Positions 25,531 to 35,486 are shown, numbered from the stretch's first letter. The stretch is DNA of 64,000 bases from Paenibacillus sp. IHBB 10380 (GCF_000949425.1 NZ_CP010976.1:5270001-5334000), one strand, 5' to 3'. The notes: a model not told the origin generated them from the letters alone. Program-made: numbers and translations.

Positions 25531-26565
25531 TTGATCTGCAGCGGCTGCGCTCCAATACAACCTATAGAAGACCAAGGTACGGTACGATTGAAACCCTTGA
25601 ATTTACAGTTAACGGCTGCAATTCAAGAAAAGGGACTCAGCATGGAAGTTTTCACGGAATTTGTAGCCATTTCATATAACAGCAAAGAGGAGATGTTATA
25701 TTTACTGCAATTAATACATAATTTACCAATAGAAGCTACAGATCAATTAACAATATCTATAACCGGAATTGAAAAAGATATCAAATTAAGTCCGTGGCTT
25801 ACCTTATCACAGATTGAGGCTACCTTAGAGCATCACGTTGTTGTTGACATCATTCGTCAAGAAAGATTCACGAATCATATGCAGCCAATTGTAGATATAA
25901 ATGAACAAATTGTCGGGTTTGAATTTCTGCTTCGCCCAGCCGTGGAAGGGGTATTTTTTCAGCCATCTAATCTTTTTGAGGTCGCTCGAGAGACGGGATT
26001 ACACTCATTTCTGGATCGGGCGGCGCGGATCTCGGCGATTGAGACGAGTGCGAAGTGGCTTCCGACAGGGTACAAGAGATTTATTAACTTCTTGCCTTCT
26101 TCCATTTATAATCCAGAATATTGTTTGACGCATACCTTTGAAACGATTGACCGTCTGAACTTGGACCCTAAAGATTTCGTATTTGAAGTGGTGGAGACGG
26201 AGAAGATTGATGACCTACCTCATCTACTAGATATTTTTAATGTATATCGAAGTAATGGGATGACCGTTGCACTTGATGATGTAGGTTCTGGATATTCTAC
26301 ACTAGAGTTGATGACCACCCTTGAGCCTGACTATGTCAAGATTGATCGTAGTCTCATTGATCTTTGTGACAAAGAACCAGTGAAACAGTGTGAGATTAGA
26401 AGAATCATTGAAGCAGCAGCCCAGTTCAACGGATTGGTACTTGCAGAGGGTATTGAGCGGTATGAAGAATTTGAATTCTGCAGAGATGCAGGTATCAAGT
26501 TTGCTCAAGGGTATTTCTTCGGAAAGCCTGCAGGTCGTCCTCCACACGGTATTCATATTAACTGA
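25531..26565 (+). CDS. EAL-domain cyclic-di-GMP phosphodiesterase-like protein
   Basis: A 344-residue soluble protein with a TTG start nine bases after AAGGAGGAG. Residues about 110-340 are an EAL domain: GFEFLLRP in place of the EAL motif, INFLP (metal Asn), FEVVETE (Glu), LDDVGSGYS (Asp pair), DYVKID (Lys), LAEGIE (Glu) and FAQGYFFGKP (Gln). All expected metal and catalytic positions appear kept, so it is likely to hydrolyse cyclic-di-GMP to pGpG. The N-terminal 110 residues begin MICSGC, a CxxC that may bind metal or sense redox, followed by a small alpha/beta domain that I do not recognise. No GGDEF partner is nearby. Confidence 0.88.
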   Translation: MICSGCAPIQPIEDQGTVRLKPLNLQLTAAIQEKGLSMEVFTEFVAISYNSKEEMLYLLQLIHNLPIEATDQLTISITGIEKDIKLSPWLTLSQIEATLEHHVVVDIIRQERFTNHMQPIVDINEQIVGFEFLLRPAVEGVFFQPSNLFEVARETGLHSFLDRAARISAIETSAKWLPTGYKRFINFLPSSIYNPEYCLTHTFETIDRLNLDPKDFVFEVVETEKIDDLPHLLDIFNVYRSNGMTVALDDVGSGYSTLELMTTLEPDYVKIDRSLIDLCDKEPVKQCEIRRIIEAAAQFNGLVLAEGIERYEEFEFCRDAGIKFAQGYFFGKPAGRPPHGIHIN

Positions 26566-26642
26566 TAGATGATCCTATAGGGCCGTTTTTATTGCGTCTT
26601 TTCATCTAAAGTTATAGAAGATAACCAAACCAACTAAATTCG

Positions 26643-26697
26643 TATAACGTAACAACCCCCACGGCAGTCTGATGGCTGTGGGGGTTGTTACGTTATA
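26643..26697. terminator. Strong bidirectional hairpin between the EAL gene and maltose phosphorylase
   Basis: TATAACGTAACAACCCCCAC and GTGGGGGTTGTTACGTTATA are perfect inverse complements, extended by GC/GC around a short loop. It separates two converging genes. There is no pure T run, but both arms end in T/A-rich sequence. Confidence 0.75.
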
Positions 26698-26717
26698 TGA
26701 ACTGCTTTCTTATTGTG

Positions 26718-29021
26718 TTACAGGTCTACTTGAATGGTGGACAATCCAGTAACCGTATATTCACTACCATGTACATTAACTTGTACTTGGGTATCTGTTT
26801 CATTACTTACTGTAACATCATGTTCTGACACCGTTACTTTAAGGCGCGATGTGCGGAACATGACTTTGAAAGAGAAGGACTTCCAATAGCCAGGATTGAA
26901 TGGGCTTAGGTGGAGTTGACCATCCTTTATACGGAGTCCTCCGAAGCCGTGAACTACAGACATCCAAGTTCCTGCCATGCTTGTCGTGTGGCAGCCATCC
27001 TCGGTATCATTATTGTAATTATCAAGATCAAGACGAGAGGTGCGCATATACATTTCGTAAGCTTTTTCCTTATATCCTAACTCACATGCCAAGATGGAGT
27101 GCACACATGGAGATAAGGATGATTCGTGAACGGTAAGTGGCTCGTAGAAATCGAAATTCCGTTTGACTGTATCTAGGTCGAAGCGATCTCTTAGGGTGAA
27201 TATGCCTTGCAAGACATCCGCCTGCTTAATATAGCAGGAGCGAAGAATACGATCCCATGACCACTTTTGGTTGAGTGGTAGGTTGCTAGGATCAAGCTCA
27301 CTGACAGGAGTAAGATCCTTATCTAGGAATCCATCTTGCTGAAGGAATACGTTCAGTTCAGTATCGTAAGGATAATACATTTTGGCTATAATATCCTGCC
27401 ATTTAGACGTTTCTTCTTCTTTTAATTGCATTTTATCCATGAGTTCTTTATAGATGAGAGGTTCATTTTGTTGTAAATGAGTTAGTACCTCAAGTGTGTA
27501 TTCCATCGTCCATGCTGCCATATGGTTTGTATACCAGTTGTTATTGACGTTATTCTCGTATTCATTTGGTCCTGTGACCCCAAGAATCATATATTGATCT
27601 TTGGCAGGTACATAGTTGACGCGTTCTTCCCAGAAACGTGAAATCTCTGTGAGTACTTCTAGACCATATTGTCCTAGATAAGCTGTGTCTCCAGTATAAT
27701 TTACATAGTTATAAATAGCATAGGCGATTGCGCCATTACGATGGATTTCTTCAAAAGTGATTTCCCATTCATTGTGGCATTCTTCCCCATTCATCGTAAC
27801 CATGGGATATAAAGCCCCTTTGCTGAACCCTAACTTTTTGGCATTTTCCTTTGCTTTTTCTAGATGCTTGTAACGATAGACTAGAAGGTTGCGCGCAATG
27901 GATGCATCTGCTGTACTGAGGTAGAACGGTAAGCAGTAGGCTTCTGTATCCCAGTAAGTACTACCACCATATTTCTCACCTGTAAATCCTTTAGGACCGA
28001 TATTTAGTCGATCATCTTCACCATTGTAGGTCTGGTTAAGTTGATAAATATTGAAGCGGATTGCTTGTTGTGCAGCAATATCGCCCTCAATCACAATGTC
28101 GCTCTCGCGCCATTTACTATCCCAACTACTTATTTGTTCTTGGAGTAGCTCTTCAAATCCTAGTTGCATGGCTTCTTGCAGTAATGCTCGTGCTGTACTA
28201 ATCAATTGACCCAGACCATGGTCACGTGAAGTCACATTAGCAACATATTTATAGAGTACAATTTGCTCCTGCTCTTGTACATCCATTACTAAATGGTGAG
28301 CCACATATTTCTCTTGTTGTACGGATTCGGGCGTAACCGTTAGGGGTTGCCCATTCTTACTTAGCGTGTAGGACATGACAGAAGTGACGTGAAAGTCTAG
28401 TTTCTTAGTCTTGATTGTGAGTACGGCATCATCAACACCAGCCTCTTTGAACACTTCCATCCAGAATTTCTCGTCATAATTAGAATCTTTATTCTTAATA
28501 TCGCCATCAAGGTATGGGGTGAAGGAGATTTGCCCACTAAAGTTAAGAGGAGTCAGTGCATATCGAATGGCTCCAATTTCGCGGTGGCTAACACTGATGA
28601 AGCGAATCGCTTCCACTTTAACTTCTTTTCCATCAGGAAGCTCAGCAATGAAGCTACGAGAGAGAGTTCCTTCTCTCATATTTAATACGCGGATGAAATC
28701 CTTCACGTTACACGTAGCCAGATCAAGAGGCTGGCCTTCGATATTTACGTGAATTCCAATCCAGTTGGTGCAGTTAAGAACTTTCGCGAAATATTCCGGA
28801 TACCCGTTCTTCCACCAACCAACACGAGTTTTGTCAGGATAATAGACTCCAGCCATATAGCTACCTTGCAGTGTGCTACCGCTATAATCTTCTTCGAAGT
28901 TAGCACGTTGACCCATGTATCCATTACCAATGCTAAAAACACTTTCTGAGATTTCATGGTTATGGGGATCAAATCCTTCTTCGATAATATTCCATGGGTC
29001 CAACTTCAAATATTGTTTCAC
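26718..29021 (-). CDS. mapA: Maltose phosphorylase, glycoside hydrolase family 65
   Basis: A 767-residue cytoplasmic enzyme that splits maltose with phosphate into glucose and beta-glucose-1-phosphate. GH65 features are clear: SIGNGYMGQRANFEEDYSG near the start, KYGGSTYWDTEAYCLPFYL, the catalytic-acid region GVTGPNEYENNVNNNWYTN, and the HTTSMAGTWMSVVHGFGGLR phosphate-loop segment near residue 690. The length matches maltose phosphorylases. GAAGGAGACG precedes the start. It lies 89 bases after pgmB, whose product consumes the beta-glucose-1-phosphate. A kojibiose or trehalose phosphorylase is possible by fold, but the malEFG context favours maltose. Confidence 0.92.
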   Translation of the reverse strand: MKQYLKLDPWNIIEEGFDPHNHEISESVFSIGNGYMGQRANFEEDYSGSTLQGSYMAGVYYPDKTRVGWWKNGYPEYFAKVLNCTNWIGIHVNIEGQPLDLATCNVKDFIRVLNMREGTLSRSFIAELPDGKEVKVEAIRFISVSHREIGAIRYALTPLNFSGQISFTPYLDGDIKNKDSNYDEKFWMEVFKEAGVDDAVLTIKTKKLDFHVTSVMSYTLSKNGQPLTVTPESVQQEKYVAHHLVMDVQEQEQIVLYKYVANVTSRDHGLGQLISTARALLQEAMQLGFEELLQEQISSWDSKWRESDIVIEGDIAAQQAIRFNIYQLNQTYNGEDDRLNIGPKGFTGEKYGGSTYWDTEAYCLPFYLSTADASIARNLLVYRYKHLEKAKENAKKLGFSKGALYPMVTMNGEECHNEWEITFEEIHRNGAIAYAIYNYVNYTGDTAYLGQYGLEVLTEISRFWEERVNYVPAKDQYMILGVTGPNEYENNVNNNWYTNHMAAWTMEYTLEVLTHLQQNEPLIYKELMDKMQLKEEETSKWQDIIAKMYYPYDTELNVFLQQDGFLDKDLTPVSELDPSNLPLNQKWSWDRILRSCYIKQADVLQGIFTLRDRFDLDTVKRNFDFYEPLTVHESSLSPCVHSILACELGYKEKAYEMYMRTSRLDLDNYNNDTEDGCHTTSMAGTWMSVVHGFGGLRIKDGQLHLSPFNPGYWKSFSFKVMFRTSRLKVTVSEHDVTVSNETDTQVQVNVHGSEYTVTGLSTIQVDL

Positions 29022-29110
29022 ATAAATCGTCTCCTTCAGAGGTTATGATATCGTATAGTGTCGCTTATTCTTACATTTCTATGAATGAAGATAGAATGGG
29101 TGCGGCTGAT

Positions 29111-29785
29111 TTATTTTGTGGACATGATACGTTGTAATTTCTCAACAGACATTTCTTCAAGTGAAGATACGACATATTCTGCTTGGGTGAGGGTATTGGT
29201 TGATCCAATACCTATACTACGCATTCCTGCACGTAGCGCTGCCTCAATACCAGCTTCGGCATCTTCGAAGACAACGCAATGCTCTGGAGACACTTGAACT
29301 GCCTCTGCTCCGAGTATGAAGACTTCAGGATCTGGCTTAGCATATGAAGTTTTGGTTCCATCAATAATGGCATCGAAATAAGGAACCAAGTGGGCATTGT
29401 TTAATATGGTCATGGCATTTTTGCTGGCAGAGCCTAGGGCTACTTTAATCCCATATTGTTTCAACTCTTGGAGAAAGGTGAGTGCACCGGGTAAGATTTC
29501 GGACTCATCCATAGTTGAAATGTATTCTACATACCAGTTATTTTTCTTCTCTGCGAGCGCGATCTTGGTCGCATCATCGAGTTGAACATTACCGACCTCA
29601 AGCAAGATATCTAAGGAAGCCATACGGCTTACGCCTTTTAATCTTTCATTATCATTTTCAGTAAACTCAAAACCAAGTTCATCCGCGAGTCTTTTCCAAG
29701 CTAAAAAGTGATATTTTGCAGTGTCAACAAGCACGCCGTCAAGGTCGAATAAACAAGCTTGAATAGGGGTATTCGTAGTGTTCAT
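29111..29785 (-). CDS. pgmB: Beta-phosphoglucomutase
   Basis: A 224-residue HAD-superfamily mutase converting beta-glucose-1-phosphate to glucose-6-phosphate. The nucleophile motif is FDLDGVLVDTAKYHFLAWKR; ERLKGVSRMASLDILLE is the cap; ALGSASKNA, SYAKPDPEVF and VFEDAEAGIEAA complete the active site. ATG 29785 follows AAGGAGG exactly where the family starts; the longer frame from 29857 includes the operator and is rejected. Upstream is a GCAAACGTTTG operator. Confidence 0.94.
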   Translation of the reverse strand: MNTTNTPIQACLFDLDGVLVDTAKYHFLAWKRLADELGFEFTENDNERLKGVSRMASLDILLEVGNVQLDDATKIALAEKKNNWYVEYISTMDESEILPGALTFLQELKQYGIKVALGSASKNAMTILNNAHLVPYFDAIIDGTKTSYAKPDPEVFILGAEAVQVSPEHCVVFEDAEAGIEAALRAGMRSIGIGSTNTLTQAEYVVSSLEEMSVEKLQRIMSTK

Positions 29786-29804
29786 TATTAGTTCCTCCTT
29801 ATTT

Positions 29805-29820
29805 GTGCAAACGTTTGTAC
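29805..29820 (-). promoter_or_regulatory. LacI-family/CcpA-type operator before pgmB
   Basis: GTGCAAACGTTTGTAC is a perfect 16-base palindrome centred on CG, the form bound by LacI-family regulators and close to a catabolite-response element. It lies 20 bases before the pgmB start. Confidence 0.75.
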
Positions 29821-29928
29821 TACTTTTAAAAATATATGAAGCAAATGATTGCTTCACATGTTCTAATATTTAAGCAAAGACTATATGGAGTTCATAAAGT
29901 CGATGTGGAAAGGTAATTATGTCTAGAT

Positions 29929-30969
29929 TTAATGGGTTGGATCAGCTGCCGAAATCATAGAAGATTCCCTTACGACGAGCCGATGTGGGATAATATGCCT
30001 TTTTTGAAATTGTTTTTCTCCATCATGCTGGATCGATTGAATTAATGCTTGTGAAGCAGTATAACCCAGATTATAAATACCAATATCGATGCTACTTATG
30101 GGTGGGGTTGAAAGTTCCGCAATGGATATATTATTAAAGCTGACAATACTTAGATCATCAGGAACTTTATATCCAAGTTCATGTAAACCACGTAGTACAC
30201 CGAAAGATACAAGGTCGTCCACGACAACTAAGGCTGTAGGTCGCTCTGGTAAATTCATGAAGAATGACATGGCTCGGTATCCACTTTCTTGTAGAAACTC
30301 ACCTTCAACAATCCAGTCCTTGCGCATTTCAAGTCCACTTTCTTCAAGAGCTTCTTGGTATCCTTTAAGCCGATCTAGTGAAACGACATGATTGGGGGGA
30401 CCACTGACAAATCCAATTCGTTTATGACCGAAGGAAATCAAGTGCTTGGTAGCATCATAAGCGGCTTGAACATTATTATTATCTACAGATAAAAGATTAG
30501 GATATTTATCGCTACGCCCAATTAAGACGAAGGGGTGATTGTTACTTTGCAAAAATTCAACAACAGGATCATCTTTACGCGAATAGAGCAGGATAGCGCC
30601 GTCGACCCTTTTCCCATTAATTAAACGGGATACAACGTCAATTTCCTCTTGCTCGCTTCCTCCCGAACTAAGCACAACATCATAGCCGGAACGATTAGCT
30701 TGTGTCACAATACCACGAACTAATTCCATGAAAAATGAATTCAAGAATAACTCTTCAGCAGACTTAGGCAGAATAACGCAAATGCTGTTCGTTGTCTTAG
30801 ACACGAGGCTCTGAGCCATGATATTGGGATGGTATTCCATCTCCTCTAGAATGATCTTTACTTTACGAGAAGTTTCACGGCTAATTCTTGGGTGATTTGA
30901 TAGCACACGGGACACCGTGGAGGGTGATACGCCAGCTTTTTTAGCAACATCTTTAATCGTTACAGACAT
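29929..30969 (-). CDS. LacI family transcriptional regulator of the maltodextrin cluster
   Basis: A 346-residue repressor. The helix-turn-helix TIKDVAKKAGVSPSTVSRVL and hinge HPNIMAQSLVSKTTNSICVI are textbook. The sugar-binding domain follows (FGHKRIGFVSGPPNHVVSLD, YKVPDDLSIVSFNN). It sits between pgmB and the divergent malEFG genes and is probably the maltodextrin-responsive regulator (MalR/YvdE-like). A GCAAACG site lies before its own start and others before pgmB and malE. Confidence 0.92.
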   Translation of the reverse strand: MSVTIKDVAKKAGVSPSTVSRVLSNHPRISRETSRKVKIILEEMEYHPNIMAQSLVSKTTNSICVILPKSAEELFLNSFFMELVRGIVTQANRSGYDVVLSSGGSEQEEIDVVSRLINGKRVDGAILLYSRKDDPVVEFLQSNNHPFVLIGRSDKYPNLLSVDNNNVQAAYDATKHLISFGHKRIGFVSGPPNHVVSLDRLKGYQEALEESGLEMRKDWIVEGEFLQESGYRAMSFFMNLPERPTALVVVDDLVSFGVLRGLHELGYKVPDDLSIVSFNNISIAELSTPPISSIDIGIYNLGYTASQALIQSIQHDGEKQFQKRHIIPHRLVVRESSMISAADPTH

Positions 30970-30984
30970 AATGACCTCCCAGTG

Positions 30985-30997
30985 ATACCGTTTGCGT
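30985..30997 (-). promoter_or_regulatory. Operator before the lacI-type gene
   Basis: Minus-strand TACGCAAACGGTA shares the GCAAACG core of the pgmB and malE sites and lies 16 bases before the regulator start, fitting autoregulation. Confidence 0.6.
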
Positions 30998-31503
30998 AAA
31001 TCGTTAAATCAAACAAACGAGATATTCGTTTTTACAATTGATATCTTAATCTAATGTCTACTGCTTGTAAATAACAAACCTTGCATAATGATAATAATCA
31101 TACCACAAATAAGAATAAATTAGATGAAAGTAGAGGGAAACGGAGAAATAAGAAGCCTATACCCCATATTATCTTCTCGAAATCAATGAATTATACGGAA
31201 TATAGGAGTACTAACGTTTTGACTAAAAAGATTGTCCACTATGATGACACCCATAAAAAATCACAAGAAGTAAACAAAGGGATATTAGTGTGATAAATAT
31301 TAAATCGCCCTCGGATTCATGGGGGTGATCTGCTAGGAACGCTATTGGTAGGCTGTAAATATAAAGCAATGCTAAAAGTAAGTACTGCCCTATATTCCAC
31401 AGAGATAAAGAAGTAAATCATTGTAATAAGGAGTTATTATGTGCAAAAGAAAGATATAGGGACATATTGTAAATAAAATGGTTGAATATAGGTGGAATGA
31501 TCA

Positions 31504-31648
31504 TGTGCAAACGTTTTTACAAAACAACTTCTGTTGTGTATGATTAAGTCGTTAATAAAGCGCTTACCTCAAACAAAATAGATATAAATACAGATATTAA
31601 AGTATGTAAGCGGGTTGATTTAATGGATTTATGAAATCGTTTGCGCAT
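31504..31648 (+). promoter_or_regulatory. malE: malE upstream control region with two GCAAACG operators and a cre-like site
   Basis: Within the 737-base gap 30970-31706 I see TGTGCAAACGTTTTTAC (31504-31520), AAAGCGCTTAC (31557-31567, cre-like) and ATGAAATCGTTTGCGCAT (31631-31648, minus-strand core GCAAACG). They would combine maltodextrin induction and glucose repression of malEFG. The remainder of the gap, 31000-31500, is AT-rich; a 70-codon frame there looks non-coding. Confidence 0.6.
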
Positions 31649-31706
31649 ATTGTCAGGCTTTTAAGAAGTGCAAGGTATAACCATTAGAGAGGGGTTTGAA
31701 TTTGAA

Positions 31707-33017
31707 ATGAAAATGAAAAAAATGTTGATGTTGTGTGCTACCGTTACTTTGGCTTTCTCCATTACAGCTTGTGGATCCAACGAAGTAAAGAACAATGCTA
31801 CACCAGAAGCATCCAACACAACAACCGAGACAGCTGCACCGGAAGAAGTTATTGCTGACGGGGCGCTTCAACCCGAAGAGGGCGCTACTCTGACTGTTTG
31901 GGAAAGTAAGGAAGAGAGAACATTCACAGATGAAATGGCGAAGCAATTTGAAGAGAAATATGGCATTCCTGTTAAAGTTGAAGAAGTGCAAGCAACAGAT
32001 CAAGTTACGAAATTAACTCAAGATGGCCCTTCAGGATTAGCTGCTGATATTGTAATGTTCCCACATGATAACTTGGGTAGAGCGGCAGAGGCGGGTTTAC
32101 TACTAACAAATGAAGCGCTAGCTAAAGAAACAATAGCTAACAATACACCAGCATCCATTCAAGGGGTAACTTTTAATGGTGAGCTGTACGGTTACCCAAG
32201 AGCAGCTGAAACCTATGCACTCTTTTATAATAAAGAACTTGTAAAGGAAGCTCCGAAATCATTCGATGATGTTATCGAATTCAGCAAAACGTTCACGGAT
32301 AAATCGAAGAACAGATACGGGATTATGTGGGAACCGGGTAATCTGTATTTTAACTATCCGTTTATTGCTACCGGTGGTGGATATATTTTCGGTGACAATG
32401 GTACGAACAAAGAAGACATTGGAATCAATTCGGCTGGAGCCCTTGTAGGATTACAAACGTATGTGAAACTAAAAGCAGCACTCCCTATTAAGAGCGCTGA
32501 TATTACGTCAGATATTAAACGTAGCTTATTCAACGCGGGTGATGTAGCCATGGATATTACGGGTCCTTGGGAACTTGCAGGTTATAAAGAAGCACTAGGA
32601 GATAAGCTTGGAATTGCACCTATTCCAACGATTGATGGCAAACCTGCCATTTCGTTGTCTGGTATTAAAGCTTGGTACGTTAACTCTTTTACACAGTATC
32701 CTAATGCTGCACAATTGTTCGCTGAGTTCGCATCCACTAAGGAAGCACAGCTTCTTCTGAATGAAAAAGTGGGTTCTATCCCGACAAATAATGAGGCATT
32801 AGCATCTGATCAGATTAAGAGTGATCCGTTTGTGTCAGGTTTCGCTCAACAAGTTATCAATTCTCAACCTATGCCTACCATTCCTGAAATGGGGAATATA
32901 TGGAGTCCTGTAAATGCAGCTTTCCCGGAAATTTGGGATAACGGTAAAGATCCCAAAGAAGCGATGGACAAGGCAGTACAACAAATTAAAGACTTAAATG
33001 GCGGTGCAACGAAGTAA
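31707..33017 (+). CDS. malE: Maltodextrin ABC transporter substrate-binding lipoprotein
   Basis: A 436-residue extracellular receptor. MKMKKMLMLCATVTLAFSIT then ACGSN gives a clear lipobox. The SBP_bac_1 fold follows: GATLTVWESKEERTFTDEMA, SGLAADIVMFPHDNLGRAAE, YGYPRAAETYALFYNKEL and DVAMDITGPWELAGY, as in MalE/MdxE. ATG 31707 is used (AGAGGGG upstream); an earlier in-frame start at 31668 precedes that site. First gene of malEFG. Confidence 0.93.
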   Translation: MKMKKMLMLCATVTLAFSITACGSNEVKNNATPEASNTTTETAAPEEVIADGALQPEEGATLTVWESKEERTFTDEMAKQFEEKYGIPVKVEEVQATDQVTKLTQDGPSGLAADIVMFPHDNLGRAAEAGLLLTNEALAKETIANNTPASIQGVTFNGELYGYPRAAETYALFYNKELVKEAPKSFDDVIEFSKTFTDKSKNRYGIMWEPGNLYFNYPFIATGGGYIFGDNGTNKEDIGINSAGALVGLQTYVKLKAALPIKSADITSDIKRSLFNAGDVAMDITGPWELAGYKEALGDKLGIAPIPTIDGKPAISLSGIKAWYVNSFTQYPNAAQLFAEFASTKEAQLLLNEKVGSIPTNNEALASDQIKSDPFVSGFAQQVINSQPMPTIPEMGNIWSPVNAAFPEIWDNGKDPKEAMDKAVQQIKDLNGGATK

Positions 33018-33111
33018 TCAGGATGGACTGCACGAGGAATAACAATTTGAAGTACCCGTCGCATCATGCGGGGGGTAATTCCTTGGGTTTTCTAGGGAGA
33101 GGAGAAGGCTC

Positions 33112-34413
33112 GTGGACCGATATCGCAACAAAGCCACAATACTGTCGCTTATAAGCATGGGACTGGGACAAATATATAACCGCCAGTTTATAAAAGGCTT
33201 CGTATACCTGCTAATTGAGGCGTATGCGATCATTTATTTCAGCAGTAATCTGGGTAGATCTTTGTGGGGCATTGTAACACTTGGAGATACGCCAAGAATG
33301 AGAGTCAATGGTAAGTGGATCGATGGGGATCACTCGATCTTTATTCTAATCCAAAGTTTGATAACCATTTTACTTTTGATTATTTTTGTCATTATTTATA
33401 TCATGAATGTAAGAGACGCACGTAAAACTGCGGAGAAAAGAGAAAATGGAATCCAACCGAACAGTTTCAAACAATCCATTCGGTATGTTCTGGATTATAA
33501 ATTCGCGCAAGCCTTTTTGACTTTACCGGCAATAGGTATTCTATTCTTCACGGTTATGCCCATCATCTTCATGGTTATGCTGGCATTTACAAATTACTCT
33601 GCACCTAACCACATCCCACCAGCTAAGCTGATCGATTGGGTAGGATTTGATACATTTAGAGATTTGATTTCACTCAAAACGTGGAGTCACACGTTCTACG
33701 GAGTTCTGACCTGGACCATTATTTGGGCCGTTCTATCCACGGTAACTACTTATTTTGGAGGCCTGCTCGTTGCGTTACTTATTAACCAAAAGGGTATCAA
33801 ATTTAAGGGTTTGTGGAGAACGATTTTAATTATTCCTTATGCTATTCCGCAGCTTATTTCGCTGCTTGTGATGAGAAATATGTTTAACGGTCAATTCGGA
33901 CCGGTTAATCAGTATCTCGGATATTTCGGATTTGGACAACTTCCTTGGCTGACTGATCCATTCTGGGCTAAGGTAACGGTTATTGTTGTAAACATGTGGG
34001 TTGGTATTCCGGTCTCAATGATATTAATTATGGGTGTATTGACAACGATTCCACGTGATATGTATGAAGCAGCTGAGGTAGATGGGGCAAGTAATTATCA
34101 GAAGTTTCGGATCGTTACTCTGCCCATGATACTCTTCACAACAGCGCCAACACTCATTGCACAATTTGCTGGAAATATCAATAATTTTAACGCGATCTTC
34201 CTGCTAACAAGTGGAAATCCTGTAGTGGGCGATTACCAATATGCAGGAGCGACTGACCTGCTCGTCACTTGGTTGTACAAGTTAACGCTAGATCAGAATA
34301 AATACAATATGGCTTCTGCTGTGGGGATCATTATTTTCCTAATTATCGCCTCGTTCTCAATCTATAACTACCGCCGAACGAAGTCTTTCAAAGAGGAGGA
34401 TATGATCCAATGA
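33112..34413 (+). CDS. malF: Maltodextrin ABC transporter permease MalF
   Basis: A 433-residue inner-membrane permease with a GTG start after GAGAGGAGAAGG. The N-terminal extra segments (LGQIYNRQFIKGFVYLLIEA) and a large loop precede the binding-protein-dependent permease domain. The EAA motif is EAAEVDGASNYQKFRIVTLP. The C-terminus overlaps malG by four bases. It pairs with MalG; the ATPase (an MsmX-type shared subunit) is not in the cluster, as is usual in Bacillales. Confidence 0.94.
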   Translation: MDRYRNKATILSLISMGLGQIYNRQFIKGFVYLLIEAYAIIYFSSNLGRSLWGIVTLGDTPRMRVNGKWIDGDHSIFILIQSLITILLLIIFVIIYIMNVRDARKTAEKRENGIQPNSFKQSIRYVLDYKFAQAFLTLPAIGILFFTVMPIIFMVMLAFTNYSAPNHIPPAKLIDWVGFDTFRDLISLKTWSHTFYGVLTWTIIWAVLSTVTTYFGGLLVALLINQKGIKFKGLWRTILIIPYAIPQLISLLVMRNMFNGQFGPVNQYLGYFGFGQLPWLTDPFWAKVTVIVVNMWVGIPVSMILIMGVLTTIPRDMYEAAEVDGASNYQKFRIVTLPMILFTTAPTLIAQFAGNINNFNAIFLLTSGNPVVGDYQYAGATDLLVTWLYKLTLDQNKYNMASAVGIIIFLIIASFSIYNYRRTKSFKEEDMIQ

Positions 34414-35255
34414 GTGGACGAAAAGTAAAAAAATCCTTGCGTTTGACCCTAAGTTATATCGTTCTCGTTATCATGGTGATCGGTTCCGTGTATCCAGCGT
34501 TGTGGGTCATATTGGGTTCCGTTCGACCTGGTAAATCTCTGTATAGTAAGTCATTGATTCCTAGTAGTTTTACACTGGAACACTATAGAGAGTTATTTAC
34601 ATCCAAAAGTTATATGTTTGGTAGCTGGTACATGAATACGTTGAAGATTTCGATTATTTCTATGTTGATTGGTATTGTTCTCACGCTGTTAACCAGCTAT
34701 GCTGTATCACGCTTTCGTTTCCGTGGACGGCAGACGGCGCTCTCTACGGTATTGATTCTGGGGATGTTCCCTGGATTTATGAGTATGATCGCCATTTATT
34801 TGCTTCTTAAAGAGTTTCATTTGCTTGATACACATCTTGCATTAATTATTGTATATGCAGCAGGTGCTCCTCTTGGGGGAACCTTTATAGCTAAAGGGTT
34901 CTTGGATACGATTCCAAGATCATTGGACGAAGCGGCCAGAATCGATGGGGCAAGTAATTTTACGATCTTCACACGAATCATTCTTCCGCTTTCTCGGCCC
35001 ATGCTCACTTATATGGCGCTAACGCAATTTGTTGGTCCGTGGGTTGATTTTATCTTTGCGAAGATGGTACTACGGTCTAAGGAGAAATGGACAGTGGCTG
35101 TGGGGCTGTATGATATGGTGAGTTCGAACACGAATTCAAATTTCACACTGTTCGCAGCGGGCGCAGTTCTGATCGCACTTCCAATTACCATTCTGTTCAT
35201 GTTCCTTCAACGCCTTCTTGTGGAAGGTTTAACATCCGGAGCGAGTAAGGGATAG
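34410..35255 (+). CDS. malG: Maltodextrin ABC transporter permease MalG
   Basis: A 281-residue permease with six hydrophobic segments. The EAA loop is LDEAARIDGASNFTIFTRII. VYPALWVILGSVRPGKSLYS and FVGPWVDFIFAKMVLRSKEK are typical of MalG. Its ATG overlaps the malF stop (ATGA). A terminator follows about 100 bases later. Confidence 0.94.
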   Translation: MSGRKVKKSLRLTLSYIVLVIMVIGSVYPALWVILGSVRPGKSLYSKSLIPSSFTLEHYRELFTSKSYMFGSWYMNTLKISIISMLIGIVLTLLTSYAVSRFRFRGRQTALSTVLILGMFPGFMSMIAIYLLLKEFHLLDTHLALIIVYAAGAPLGGTFIAKGFLDTIPRSLDEAARIDGASNFTIFTRIILPLSRPMLTYMALTQFVGPWVDFIFAKMVLRSKEKWTVAVGLYDMVSSNTNSNFTLFAAGAVLIALPITILFMFLQRLLVEGLTSGASKG

Positions 35256-35350
35256 AGCTCATCTAAAGGGGCTAGGTTATATAGGTGTGATAAAAAGGTG
35301 TAGACCCTACGTTGAATCGATAGCTTCATAATTACAATCCGTCATATATA

Positions 35351-35405
35351 AAAACAGGCATCTTCGCATAAATAGATTGTGCAAAAGATGCCTGTTTAAT
35401 TTTTT
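35351..35405. terminator. Bidirectional terminator after malG
   Basis: AAACAGGCATCTT and AAGATGCCTGTTT pair, with GCA/TGC below the loop and T runs on both sides. Confidence 0.85.
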
Positions 35406-35486
35406 GGATTTTTCAGTGGCCTCAAATAATTGACGCGTTTTTTGTTAAAAAGATGTCTATACACTATTTCAGGCCTTATATCGACT

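Noticed and set aside
31081..31293. A 70-codon plus-strand frame in the malE upstream gap.
   Set aside because: Composition (Asn/Lys-rich, AT-driven) and lack of a ribosome binding site fit non-coding DNA.
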